This document shows positions 54,091-61,891 of a stretch of DNA of 64,000 nt, piece after piece. The notes beneath the pieces were generated by a model that ran no database searches, was not told the DNA's origin, and saw only the letters and a list, made by a program, of their open reading frames with translations. The position numbers and the translations under genes are program-made. Origin of the DNA: Neolewinella aquimaris (GTDB lineage: Bacteria; Bacteroidota; Bacteroidia; Chitinophagales; Saprospiraceae); NCBI RefSeq assembly GCF_014197245.1, contig NZ_JACIFF010000002.1, forward strand, positions 386,106 through 450,105, written 5' to 3'. Numbering within the stretch: position 1 is the stretch's first letter; every line of letters begins with the position of its first letter.

Positions 54091-54240
54091 CGGTCGGACG
54101 GGTATAGCGGTCGGACGGGTATAGCGGTCGGACGGGTTTAGCGGTCGGACGGGGTGACCCCGTCCGGAATTCGAAATCGCCGACGGGGTCACCCCGTCCG
54201 ACGGCTTAAGCGGTCCCACCGCTAAAGCCGTCGGACCGCT
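54091..54240. repeat. Compound repeat: 17-bp tandem units plus nested palindromes
   Basis: Four 17-bp units starting CGGTCGGACGGG (54091, 54108, 54125, 54142; the first two identical, CGGTCGGACGGGTATAG) lead into a 21-bp near-palindrome (54146-54166, centre GGGGTGACCCC). A second 21-mer at 54180-54200 is its near-exact reverse complement (centre GGGGTCACCCC). A 14-bp stem with one mismatch and CCC loop follows (54201-54231, ACGGCTT...AAGCCGT). It fills most of the gap between the rluA-type gene and the dipeptidase gene. Confidence 0.88.
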
Positions 54241-54282
54241 CCCGCAGCAAAGACGATTGGCTTCACCGCTTCGCTCGTCCTG

Positions 54283-55368
54283 TCACAATTTACCAAGCAT
54301 CCGCAGCCAGTTCCCCGAAAAGATCTTCTCCCGGTCTGATACAGAGTAACCCCGCCGCTCCAATAAGGGACCAAGCTTCTGCAAATCGGCGATGGTATCG
54401 AGGTCACAGGGCGACTGCTCCGTACCAAAGAGGCCATCCAGGTCGCTGCCGATGCCAATGTGGTCGCAATTACCGGCCAGCTGACAGATGTGCTCGAAAT
54501 GGTCGATGATTTTTTCCAGCCCGATTTTCAACACATGCGGGTCGTCTTTTCCCCGGACAAAGCCGGGTTGCAGCATCCACACATCGAGGGCACCACCGAT
54601 CACGCCGCCCCGCTCGATGACGCGTTTGAGCTGATCGTCGCTGAACTGCCGCTCCCCGGCGACCAGGGCACGGCAATTTTGGTGACTGGCAATGACCGGC
54701 CCGTGAAAAACATCCAGGGCTTCGTAGAATCCCCGATCCGTCAGGTGAGTCAGGTCGAGCAGGATATCGAGGTCGTTCATCTCCCGCAGCAACTCCCGGC
54801 CCGCCGAGGTCAGTCCGCTACCGTCGTGGTGGGTACCAGCGGCATAGCGGCCCGGACCGAAGTGCGCCGGCCCGATCGACCGCAATCCCCGCTCATAAAA
54901 CCAGTGGAGGTGATCGAGCGTGGCAATCGAATCGGCCCCCTCCAGGGCAAGCACGTAACCCACGGGCAGCTGGGTGGTATCTTCCTCACGCCCCCACCGG
55001 CTGACGTGGGCAGTCAGCTCCGTGGCGTTTTTAATTTGCACCATCTCTCCCTGCGCCTCCATCTGGCGGTACCACGCCAGCTGCCGCCGGGCGTCGGCGA
55101 AGGCCTGAGCGGGAGAATGCCAGCCGGGCAAGCGTACCGTAGAGGGTTTAGAATCCGGCGGCTGCACCCGGGCAATCATGGTGGCAAACACCAGCCCTAC
55201 CCCACCCCGCCGAAGATCCGGTAACGCAACGGTGCCCCGACCGCGATCGGGGTGGTCGGTCCAGCCGAGGGCGCGCTCCCGTTCCCGGATCGCGTGGACC
55301 GGCTGCGTAAGATCCCGGTTGTACGCCATGGCATTGGTGGCCAGATCGAGGTGGGCATCGACGATCAT
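54283..55368 (-). CDS. M19 membrane-dipeptidase-family peptidase
   Basis: A 361-aa zinc dipeptidase of the renal-dipeptidase family; bacterial members cleave L-D or D-D dipeptides. Metal ligands are His 6 and Asp 8 in MIVDAHLDL. LALEGADSI (bridging Glu), LDLTHL, VIASHQNCRAL and the C-terminal GIGSDLDGLFG are present. There is no signal peptide, so it is cytosolic. It is the last gene of a four-gene operon, 3 nt after the PLP enzyme, whose product also handles D-amino acids. Confidence 0.92.
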   Translation of the reverse strand: MIVDAHLDLATNAMAYNRDLTQPVHAIRERERALGWTDHPDRGRGTVALPDLRRGGVGLVFATMIARVQPPDSKPSTVRLPGWHSPAQAFADARRQLAWYRQMEAQGEMVQIKNATELTAHVSRWGREEDTTQLPVGYVLALEGADSIATLDHLHWFYERGLRSIGPAHFGPGRYAAGTHHDGSGLTSAGRELLREMNDLDILLDLTHLTDRGFYEALDVFHGPVIASHQNCRALVAGERQFSDDQLKRVIERGGVIGGALDVWMLQPGFVRGKDDPHVLKIGLEKIIDHFEHICQLAGNCDHIGIGSDLDGLFGTEQSPCDLDTIADLQKLGPLLERRGYSVSDREKIFSGNWLRMLGKL

Positions 55369-55371
55369 TAA

Positions 55372-56484
55372 TCAGACGGTGATTCTGCGGTTGCGGGCCA
55401 CTACCGACCAGGGCTCTTCTACCTTACCGTCAATGACCGGTAGCAATTCTTCGTACAGGTTGACGGTAGGACACACGTGCCACGGGATGGCATAAAACGC
55501 CTGACCCACCCGGTACCTACGGCTATCGGGCACGGTCAGCACCAGGTGTTCCTCCGACTGCAGCCGAATCTCGTAGTGGTCGATCTTCGGAAAGACCACC
55601 CGCGGCTGGGGCGGATCGGCGGCCACCGCCTTCGACCCGAGGTCAAAGCAAATGGTGTGCTCATCGATGATCGAAATGATGCGCGATAAAATAAGCGCAG
55701 CCGGCTCGAAGGGCAGCTCCGGAAACTGCTTGCCGTAGCCCGCATCCCATAGATAAAAGGTGCCCGGACTTACCGTCGTATTCGGCTTACCGATGTAGTA
55801 AGGAAAGGTAGGAGAGCCGGCCATGACCAATTCCAGATCTCCCAATAATGGTCCCGCCTCTTTGCGCAATGCATCAACTTCCCGGTAGACCGCCGCCGTC
55901 CGCACCTCCCGCACTTCGGTCTCCGTATCCCGAATGTGGCCGTCGTAGACGTGCAGTCCGCGCACCCGAATACCGGATAGGGCTACCACCTGTTCGAGCA
56001 GTTGCATCACCTCCGCAGGCCTGATGCCCGTACGGTCCATGCCTACGTTGACATCAATGTAAACGGATTGTGGATGGGCGAAAAACAGGTCGGAAAGCAT
56101 CCTCGCGGTCACCGCATTATCGATCAAGCTGGCAAATTCGGTAGCCGGATAAAGGCTACACAACTCCCGCCACCGCCGCGCCTTCACCGCCGAGAGCTGG
56201 TAACTGAGTAAGACTTCCGCCGCCCCCGCCGCGCCGAGCATTTCACCCTCGCTTACGGTACTGCACTTGAAGCGCGTGATGTTCCGGGCCAGCGCCATAT
56301 CGACAATCTCGCGGCACTTTACCGTTTTGATGTGGGGCCGCAGGCAGTTTCCCTGGGGGGTATCCGTCATGGCGACCGCCCGGTCGATGTTCTGGGCGAT
56401 GACCTCCGGAAAGACCAGCAGGGCCGGAGAGTCGACTTCATCCAGTACGTCCAGTCGGTAGCGTTCGTCCAGCCCTACGGTCAT
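55372..56484 (-). CDS. D-threonine aldolase / D-serine dehydratase-like PLP enzyme
   Basis: A 370-aa fold-type III (alanine-racemase-like) PLP enzyme. The cofactor Lys is in RPHIKTVKC (Lys 53). VNVGMDRTGIRP and GLHVYDGH are typical of the TIM barrel, and GSPTFPYY is part of the phosphate site. The C-terminal WHVCPTVNLYEEL supplies His and Cys ligands for the divalent metal found in D-threonine aldolases and eukaryotic-type D-serine dehydratases. The start overlaps the ridA stop by 4 nt. Dehydratase activity would release an enamine that RidA removes; aldolase activity is the alternative. Confidence 0.9.
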   Translation of the reverse strand: MTVGLDERYRLDVLDEVDSPALLVFPEVIAQNIDRAVAMTDTPQGNCLRPHIKTVKCREIVDMALARNITRFKCSTVSEGEMLGAAGAAEVLLSYQLSAVKARRWRELCSLYPATEFASLIDNAVTARMLSDLFFAHPQSVYIDVNVGMDRTGIRPAEVMQLLEQVVALSGIRVRGLHVYDGHIRDTETEVREVRTAAVYREVDALRKEAGPLLGDLELVMAGSPTFPYYIGKPNTTVSPGTFYLWDAGYGKQFPELPFEPAALILSRIISIIDEHTICFDLGSKAVAADPPQPRVVFPKIDHYEIRLQSEEHLVLTVPDSRRYRVGQAFYAIPWHVCPTVNLYEELLPVIDGKVEEPWSVVARNRRITV

Positions 56485-56873
56485 GATACGTCGAGTTTCG
56501 CGATCACGTCGATCTCGACCTTGATGCCGTTCTTGAGTCCCGACTGTACGGTCGTCCGGGCGGGCCGCACACCGGTAAAGTAAGTGGCGTACACCGCATT
56601 AAAGCGGTCGAAGTCGTCGCTATCGGCCAGGTGGACGGTGCTCTTCACTACGTTCTCCATCGACGCCCCACCGGCTTCCAGGATGGCTTTGATGTTATTA
56701 AGTACCTGCCGGGTTTCCTCCTCGATGGTGCCGAGGGCGTAGGTGGAAGTGGAAAAATCCATCGGCGTCTGTCCACTTACGAAGAGCAGGTCGCCGACGA
56801 TCAGTCCGTCGGAATACGCGCCGGTACTAAAATCTTCCTTCCGCTGTGGGTGAGTGATGCGTTGCTTATTCAT
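56481..56873 (-). CDS. ridA: RidA-family enamine/imine deaminase
   Basis: A 130-aa Rid protein that hydrolyses reactive enamines or imines made by PLP enzymes. Features are GAYSDGLIVGDLLFVSGQTPMD, the TRQVLNNIKAILEAGGASMENVVKSTVHL helix and the catalytic Arg region GVRPARTTVQSGL. The typical C-terminal VEIDVIAK is present. It overlaps the downstream PLP-enzyme start by 4 nt and follows the FAH gene by 2 nt. It may be a Rid subfamily member specialised for this operon rather than the housekeeping RidA. Confidence 0.94.
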   Translation of the reverse strand: MNKQRITHPQRKEDFSTGAYSDGLIVGDLLFVSGQTPMDFSTSTYALGTIEEETRQVLNNIKAILEAGGASMENVVKSTVHLADSDDFDRFNAVYATYFTGVRPARTTVQSGLKNGIKVEIDVIAKLDVS

Positions 56874-56875
56874 GA

Positions 56876-57739
56876 TTAATTCTTCTGATATGCTTTCACT
56901 TCCTGGCGGGAGGTGCCGAGTCCGTCGATGCCCAGTTCGACCACGTCGCCGGCCTTCAGGAAGCGATTTGGTTTCATGCCGAGCCCGACGCCGCTGGGGG
57001 TACCGGTACTGATCACGTCACCCGGCAGCAGGGTCATGAAGCGGCTGATGTAGCTGATGCACTGCGGCAGATTGAAGATGAAGTCGGCCGTGGTGCTGTC
57101 CTGCACCTTCTCGTCGTTCACCTTCAGCCACAGGCGCAGGCTGTGCGGATCGGAAATTTCGTCGGCCGTCGCGATCCAGGGGCCGAGAGGCGCGAAGGTA
57201 TCGGCACTTTTGCCCTTCACCCACTGTCCGCCCCGCTCGATCTGGAAGGCGCGTTCGCTCACGTCGTTGTGCAGTACGTAGCCGACCACATGGTCCATGG
57301 CTTCTTCCTCCGTCACGTAGCTAGCACGCTTACCGATCACGACGGCCAGCTCGACCTCCCAGTCGGTTTTCGTGCTGTCCTTCGGCAAAACGATCGGATC
57401 GTAGGGGCCCGTGATCGCCGAAGTAGCCTTCATAAAGATCACCGGTTCGGTGGGCGGCTGCGCACCGGTCTCGGCGGCGTGGGCGGCGTAATTCATCCCT
57501 ACGCACACGATCTTCGACGGCCGGGCACAGGGCGCTACCAGGCGGGCCTCGGCGCTTATTTGCGGACAATTTTCCTCGTGGTCGGTCAGCCACTCGGCCA
57601 GTCTGCGGGGGCCGTCCGTGCCGAAGAAATGTTCGTTGTAGTCTTCACCGAAGCCGGAAACGTCGATGCGGCTGCCGTCGGCGCGCTGTACGCCTGGTTT
57701 CGGCGCCGCGGAGGGTAGTTGGAAGCGAATTAATTTCAT
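56876..57739 (-). CDS. FAH-family hydrolase, 2,4-diketo-3-deoxy-L-fuconate hydrolase-like
   Basis: A 287-aa fumarylacetoacetate-hydrolase-family enzyme. The ATG at 57739 follows a TATCTTTC -7 box by 5 nt. The core KIVCVGMNYAAHAAETG, EPVIFMKATSAITGPYDPI, KTDWEVELAVVIGK (metal-binding Glu residues), NDVSERAFQIERGGQWVKGK and TGTPSGVGLG strongly resemble hydrolases of the L-fuconate/L-rhamnonate oxidative pathway. It could therefore finish the fucose route begun at 15-19 kb, although its operon partners are D-amino-acid enzymes. It is first in that four-gene operon. Confidence 0.9.
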   Translation of the reverse strand: MKLIRFQLPSAAPKPGVQRADGSRIDVSGFGEDYNEHFFGTDGPRRLAEWLTDHEENCPQISAEARLVAPCARPSKIVCVGMNYAAHAAETGAQPPTEPVIFMKATSAITGPYDPIVLPKDSTKTDWEVELAVVIGKRASYVTEEEAMDHVVGYVLHNDVSERAFQIERGGQWVKGKSADTFAPLGPWIATADEISDPHSLRLWLKVNDEKVQDSTTADFIFNLPQCISYISRFMTLLPGDVISTGTPSGVGLGMKPNRFLKAGDVVELGIDGLGTSRQEVKAYQKN

Positions 57740-57744
57740 GGTGC

Positions 57745-57752
57745 GAAAGATA
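57745..57752 (-). promoter_or_regulatory. -7 box TATCTTTC of the FAH-ridA-PLP-M19 operon, leaderless configuration
   Basis: One mismatch from TAnnTTTG, on the minus strand, 5 nt before the ATG at 57739. Confidence 0.55.
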
Positions 57753-57878
57753 GCATTCCCGCGGTAACCCGACTTAGCCCGCTCATCCCCAATTGCCTGG
57801 CACCCGCGTCCCCGCCAAACATATGGGAGCATTGGGCGGTAACGCAGGAGCAACGAACGCACTAAAAGCAATGCACCC

Positions 57879-58136
57879 ATGGTAGAAACCCTGATCCACT
57901 CCACCCTCAATGCCCTGGCCCAGCCCGCCAACCGTAAAAACGGCATCCAAAAGGCTATCCTCGAATTCCTCCGACCCGCCTTCTCCGACGAAGAAGAATA
58001 CGCCACCATCTCCGCCGACCCCACCGACGAAGAAGCCGTAGACCTCATCCACGAACGCCTCGACGACTACCTCACCGGTGAGCCCGACCGCATCGAAAAG
58101 CTGGAGGATATTTTGGATAGGCAGGATGGGTTGTAG
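57879..58136 (+). CDS. Small acidic hypothetical protein (85 aa)
   Basis: An 85-aa acidic, helical protein (MVETLIHSTLNALAQPANRK, FSDEEEYATISADPTDEEAVD, KLEDILDRQDGL). It is not recognised, and no signal peptide or metal motif is visible. Codon use matches its neighbours and the frame is clean from ATG to stop, which supports a real gene. It is followed after 3 nt by the inverted period-8 repeat arrays. Confidence 0.62.
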   Translation: MVETLIHSTLNALAQPANRKNGIQKAILEFLRPAFSDEEEYATISADPTDEEAVDLIHERLDDYLTGEPDRIEKLEDILDRQDGL

Positions 58137-58139
58137 AGG

Positions 58140-58257
58140 GTTAGTTCGTTGGTCGGTTAGTTCGTTAGGCTTTTAGTACGGAAGGCATACGGAATTAGGA
58201 TTCACTAAGTGGCCAATCGACTAACGAACTAATTAACTAATGCACTAACCGACTATT
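58140..58257. repeat. Head-to-head period-8 TTAGT / ACTAA arrays (5 + 5 units)
   Basis: Plus-oriented octamers at 58140-58179 (GTTAGTTC, GTTGGTCG, GTTAGTTC, GTTAGGCT, TTTAGTAC) face five inverted octamers at 58218-58257 (CGACTAAC, GAACTAAT, TAACTAAT, GCACTAAC, CGACTATT) across a 38-nt spacer. The unit is the one seen at 21641-21704. The arms could form a long imperfect hairpin between the small gene and the dnaE promoter. Confidence 0.88.
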
Positions 58258-58274
58258 CTGTGGATAACTTTTTG

Positions 58275-58304
58275 TTTGAAAACCTTGTTTTCTGGGTACC
58301 TTGC
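58275..58304 (+). promoter_or_regulatory. dnaE promoter: -33 TTTG, 18-nt spacer, -7 TACCTTGC
   Basis: TTTG at 58275-58278 and TACCTTGC at 58297-58304 fit the Bacteroidota promoter layout, 23 nt before the dnaE ATG. Confidence 0.6.
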
Positions 58305-58327
58305 CGGGGCCGAAAAGTCCTACCGAA

Positions 58328-61300
58328 ATGCCCGAATTTTGCCACTTACATTGCCACACTCAGTATTCCTTGCTCGACGGAGCGTCCGAGATCGGGGTGA
58401 TGATGGACAAGGCGGTGGCGGATGGGCAGAAGGGCGTCGCGCTGACCGATCACGGAAATATGTTCGGGGCGTTCAAGTTTGTGGCCGAGGCCGATAAGCG
58501 GGGCATCAAGCCGATGGTGGGGTGCGAGTTTTACCTGGTTGATGATCGGCACAAGAAGGCGTTTAGTCGGGCCAACGGTGAGCGGGACAAGCGGTATCAC
58601 CAACTCATGCTGGCTAAGAATAAGCAGGGGTACCAGAACCTCGCTAAACTGTGTAGTCTCGGGTACATTGAAGGGCTGTACGGTAAGTATCCGCGCATCG
58701 ATAAGTCGCTCATCGCACAGTACAGTGAGGGGGTGATCGCCAGCAGTTGCTGCATCGGGGCGGAGCTTCCCCAGTTACTGATGCAGGGGAAGGACGATGA
58801 GGCCGAGACCGCCCTGAAGTGGTGGCTCGACATCTTCGGCGAAGATTACTACATCGAGCTGCAGCGTCACCGGGGACTGGACAACATCGACAACCTCGGC
58901 GTGAGCCAGGAGGACATCAACCAGAAATTGCTGCGACTGGCCCGTAAGCACAACGTCAAGGTCATCTGCACCAACGACAGCCACTACGTAGAGGAAGAAG
59001 ATTACCTGCCCCACGACATTTTGCTGTGCGTGAATACGGGTAGCCTCATGGAAGACATGAGCCGCTTCAAGTTTCCGAGCTCCGATTTTTACTTTAAGTC
59101 GCAGCGCGAAATGGGTCAGCTGTTCCAGGACGTACCGGAGAGCGTGGCCAACACCATGGAGATCCACGACAAGATCGAGCACCTGAAGTTGACCAGCGAC
59201 GTACTGCTGCCCAACTTCCCGATGCCGGCCGGATTCAAGACCCAGGACGACTACCTGCGCCACCTCACCTACGAGGGAGCCAAGAAGCGGTACGGAGAAC
59301 TGACGGCGGTGGTCACGGAGCGACTGGATTTCGAGCTCGAAGTCATTAAAGCCTCCGGTTACCCCGGCTACTTCCTGATCGTGCAGGACTTTACCGATGC
59401 TGCCCGGAAAATGGGTGTGAGTGTTGGCCCGGGTCGTGGTTCGGCGGCGGGGTCAGCGGTGGCCTACTGTACCGGAATTACGAACATCGACCCCATTAAG
59501 TACGACCTCCTCTTCGAGCGATTCCTGAATCCGGAGCGGGTGTCCATGCCCGATATTGACATCGACTTCGACGACGTGGGCCGCCAGAAGGTGATCGATT
59601 ACGTGATCGATAAGTACGGCCAACAACAGGTGGCGCAGATCATCACCTACGGCACCATGGCGGCGCGTTCCTCCCTGCGTGACGTGGGCCGGGTAATGGA
59701 CGTACCATTGGGTGAAGTGGACAAGGTAGCCAAATCCTTCCCCGTCCAACTGGGGGCCACCCTCCGGGACGTGCTTGCGCCCAAAGACATTCACCCCAAG
59801 CTAAAGAGCAAGCTCAACGGCGACGACAAGGAGAAGGCCTACCGCTTTCGACAGATGGCGGAACAGGACGACCAGATCGGTGAGATGATCCGTACGGCCG
59901 GTAAGCTGGAGGGCAGCATCCGCAACACGGGCGTACACGCCTGCGGCGTAGTGATCACGCCTACCCCGGTGACCGACCACGTACCCGTAACGGCGGACAA
60001 GGACACGGGGATGTACATCAGTCAGTTCGACAACTCGGTCGCGGAAACCGCCGGTCTGTTGAAGATGGACTTCCTCGGCCTAAAGACACTCAGCATCATC
60101 AAGGATGCGCTGGTGATGGTGAAGGAAAACCACGGCATCGACATCGACATCGATGCCATTCCACTGGACGACGAACTGACCTACGCGCTCTTCCAGCGGG
60201 GCGAGACGAACGGCATCTTCCAGTACGAGTCGGGGGGGATGCAGAAGCACATGAAGAACCTCAAGCCGACGACCTTCGACGACTTGATCGCCATGAACGC
60301 CCTGTACCGGCCCGGCCCCCTTGAGTACATCCCCGAATTCATCGAACGAAAGCACGGGCGCAAGCCGATCGTGTACACCCTCGAAGCGGAGGAACAGTAC
60401 CTGAAGGAGACCTTCGGTATTTACGTCTACCAGGAGCAGATCATGCTGCTGTCGCAGTCGATCGCCGGATTCTCCCGCGGACAGGCCGACGTGCTCCGCA
60501 AGGCCATGGGTAAGAAGCAGAAGGCGGTACTCGACAAGATGTACCCCACCTTCATCGAGGGCGGAAAGGCCAAGGGCCACCCCGAAGACAAGCTCGGCAA
60601 GATCTGGAAGGACTGGGAAGCCTTCGCCTCCTACGCCTTCAACAAATCGCACTCCACCTGCTACGCCTTCGTGGCTTACCAGACTGCCTACCTGAAGGCC
60701 CACTACCCCGGCGAGTATATGTCGGCGGTACTGACCCACAACAAGTCGGACATCGGCAAGCTGACCTTCTTCCTCAAGGAATGTAAGCGGATGAACGTAC
60801 CGGTACTCGGGCCCGACATTAACGAAAGCCAGTCGGAGTTTGCAGTGAATAAGGCCGGCGCCATTCGCATCGGCATGACGGCCCTCCGGGGTGTCGGTGA
60901 GGGGCCAGTAGAAGAGATTTTACGCGCCCGGGCGGAGAAAGGCCCGTTTCAATCGGTCTTCCACCTGATGCAGCGCGTAGAGCCCGGCACGGTGAACAAG
61001 CGGGTACTGGAAGCCCTGGTCGATGCCGGTGCCTTCGACTGCTTCGCGTCGGTGCACCGCGCCCAGTATTTCGCGCCCAGTGAGAAGTACGACAGCTACC
61101 TGGAGCACGTAACGAAGTACGCCAACGCTTACCAGAGTCAGTTGGCTTCGGCAGCCTCGTCGCTCTTCGGCGCGATGCAGGAGGAAGTATTGCCCGACGA
61201 ACCCTCCCCGCCGGAAGCGCGCGAGTGGAACTTGCCCGAAAAGCTGATGCGGGAAAAGGAGGTGACCGGCATTTACGTCAGCGGTCACCCGCTCGACGGC

Positions 61301-61867
61301 TACAAGCTCGAGATCGACAACTACGTCACCTGCTCCCTGGGCGAGCTCGACCCGCAGAAGTACGGCAAGATCACCCTCCGACTGGCCGGAATGATCAGCG
61401 GCGCCCGCCACATGGTGAGCAAGAACGGCAACGGCTGGGGAATCTTCGAACTGAGCGACTTCGACGAAATGATCGAGTTCAAACTCTTCGGGGAAGATTA
61501 CGAGAAGTATAAGCACGTCCTCAACCAGGGCAAGGCCGTTTTCGTAAAGGCCAACTACCGTCCTAAATGGAACAGCGACGAAGTAGAAATTAGCGTGAGC
61601 GAGGTCAAACTTCTGGAGGGCATCGGTCGGGAAATGACGGAAGCCATTATCCTAAAATTGCCCCTGCGCGACCTCAGCACCGAACTCGTCATCTCCCTCG
61701 ACGAACTGTGCCAGAAGTACCAGGGCCGGCAAAAGCTGCGGATGGTCTTCTACGACGCCGAAGACGACCTAAAGCTGAAGATGTACAGCCTCAAGCGAAT
61801 GGTGGATGCGGATACCGAGTTCATCAACGAGATCGAACGGTTGGGGATCAAATACCGGGTCGCGTGA
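58328..61867 (+). CDS. dnaE: DNA polymerase III subunit alpha
   Basis: A 1179-aa replicative polymerase. The ATG at 58328 begins MPEFCHLHCHTQYSLLDGAS, the PHP domain. GPGRGSAAGS near residue 375 and MPDIDIDFDD near 407-416 carry catalytic residues, and the third catalytic Asp region is NTGVHACGVVI/ KMDFLGLKTL. The tandem helix-hairpin-helix and OB domains follow (about 840-1120). Length and domain order are standard for DnaE1. It stands alone downstream of the inverted octamer arrays. Confidence 0.97.
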   Translation: MPEFCHLHCHTQYSLLDGASEIGVMMDKAVADGQKGVALTDHGNMFGAFKFVAEADKRGIKPMVGCEFYLVDDRHKKAFSRANGERDKRYHQLMLAKNKQGYQNLAKLCSLGYIEGLYGKYPRIDKSLIAQYSEGVIASSCCIGAELPQLLMQGKDDEAETALKWWLDIFGEDYYIELQRHRGLDNIDNLGVSQEDINQKLLRLARKHNVKVICTNDSHYVEEEDYLPHDILLCVNTGSLMEDMSRFKFPSSDFYFKSQREMGQLFQDVPESVANTMEIHDKIEHLKLTSDVLLPNFPMPAGFKTQDDYLRHLTYEGAKKRYGELTAVVTERLDFELEVIKASGYPGYFLIVQDFTDAARKMGVSVGPGRGSAAGSAVAYCTGITNIDPIKYDLLFERFLNPERVSMPDIDIDFDDVGRQKVIDYVIDKYGQQQVAQIITYGTMAARSSLRDVGRVMDVPLGEVDKVAKSFPVQLGATLRDVLAPKDIHPKLKSKLNGDDKEKAYRFRQMAEQDDQIGEMIRTAGKLEGSIRNTGVHACGVVITPTPVTDHVPVTADKDTGMYISQFDNSVAETAGLLKMDFLGLKTLSIIKDALVMVKENHGIDIDIDAIPLDDELTYALFQRGETNGIFQYESGGMQKHMKNLKPTTFDDLIAMNALYRPGPLEYIPEFIERKHGRKPIVYTLEAEEQYLKETFGIYVYQEQIMLLSQSIAGFSRGQADVLRKAMGKKQKAVLDKMYPTFIEGGKAKGHPEDKLGKIWKDWEAFASYAFNKSHSTCYAFVAYQTAYLKAHYPGEYMSAVLTHNKSDIGKLTFFLKECKRMNVPVLGPDINESQSEFAVNKAGAIRIGMTALRGVGEGPVEEILRARAEKGPFQSVFHLMQRVEPGTVNKRVLEALVDAGAFDCFASVHRAQYFAPSEKYDSYLEHVTKYANAYQSQLASAASSLFGAMQEEVLPDEPSPPEAREWNLPEKLMREKEVTGIYVSGHPLDGYKLEIDNYVTCSLGELDPQKYGKITLRLAGMISGARHMVSKNGNGWGIFELSDFDEMIEFKLFGEDYEKYKHVLNQGKAVFVKANYRPKWNSDEVEISVSEVKLLEGIGREMTEAIILKLPLRDLSTELVISLDELCQKYQGRQKLRMVFYDAEDDLKLKMYSLKRMVDADTEFINEIERLGIKYRVA

Positions 61868-61891
61868 CCAACAAATTCGTGCGAAAACTGC

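Noticed and set aside
54091..54240. Possible CRISPR array or origin iterons
   Set aside because: The 17-bp units are contiguous without spacers, then turn into palindromes; no replication gene or DnaA-box cluster accompanies them.
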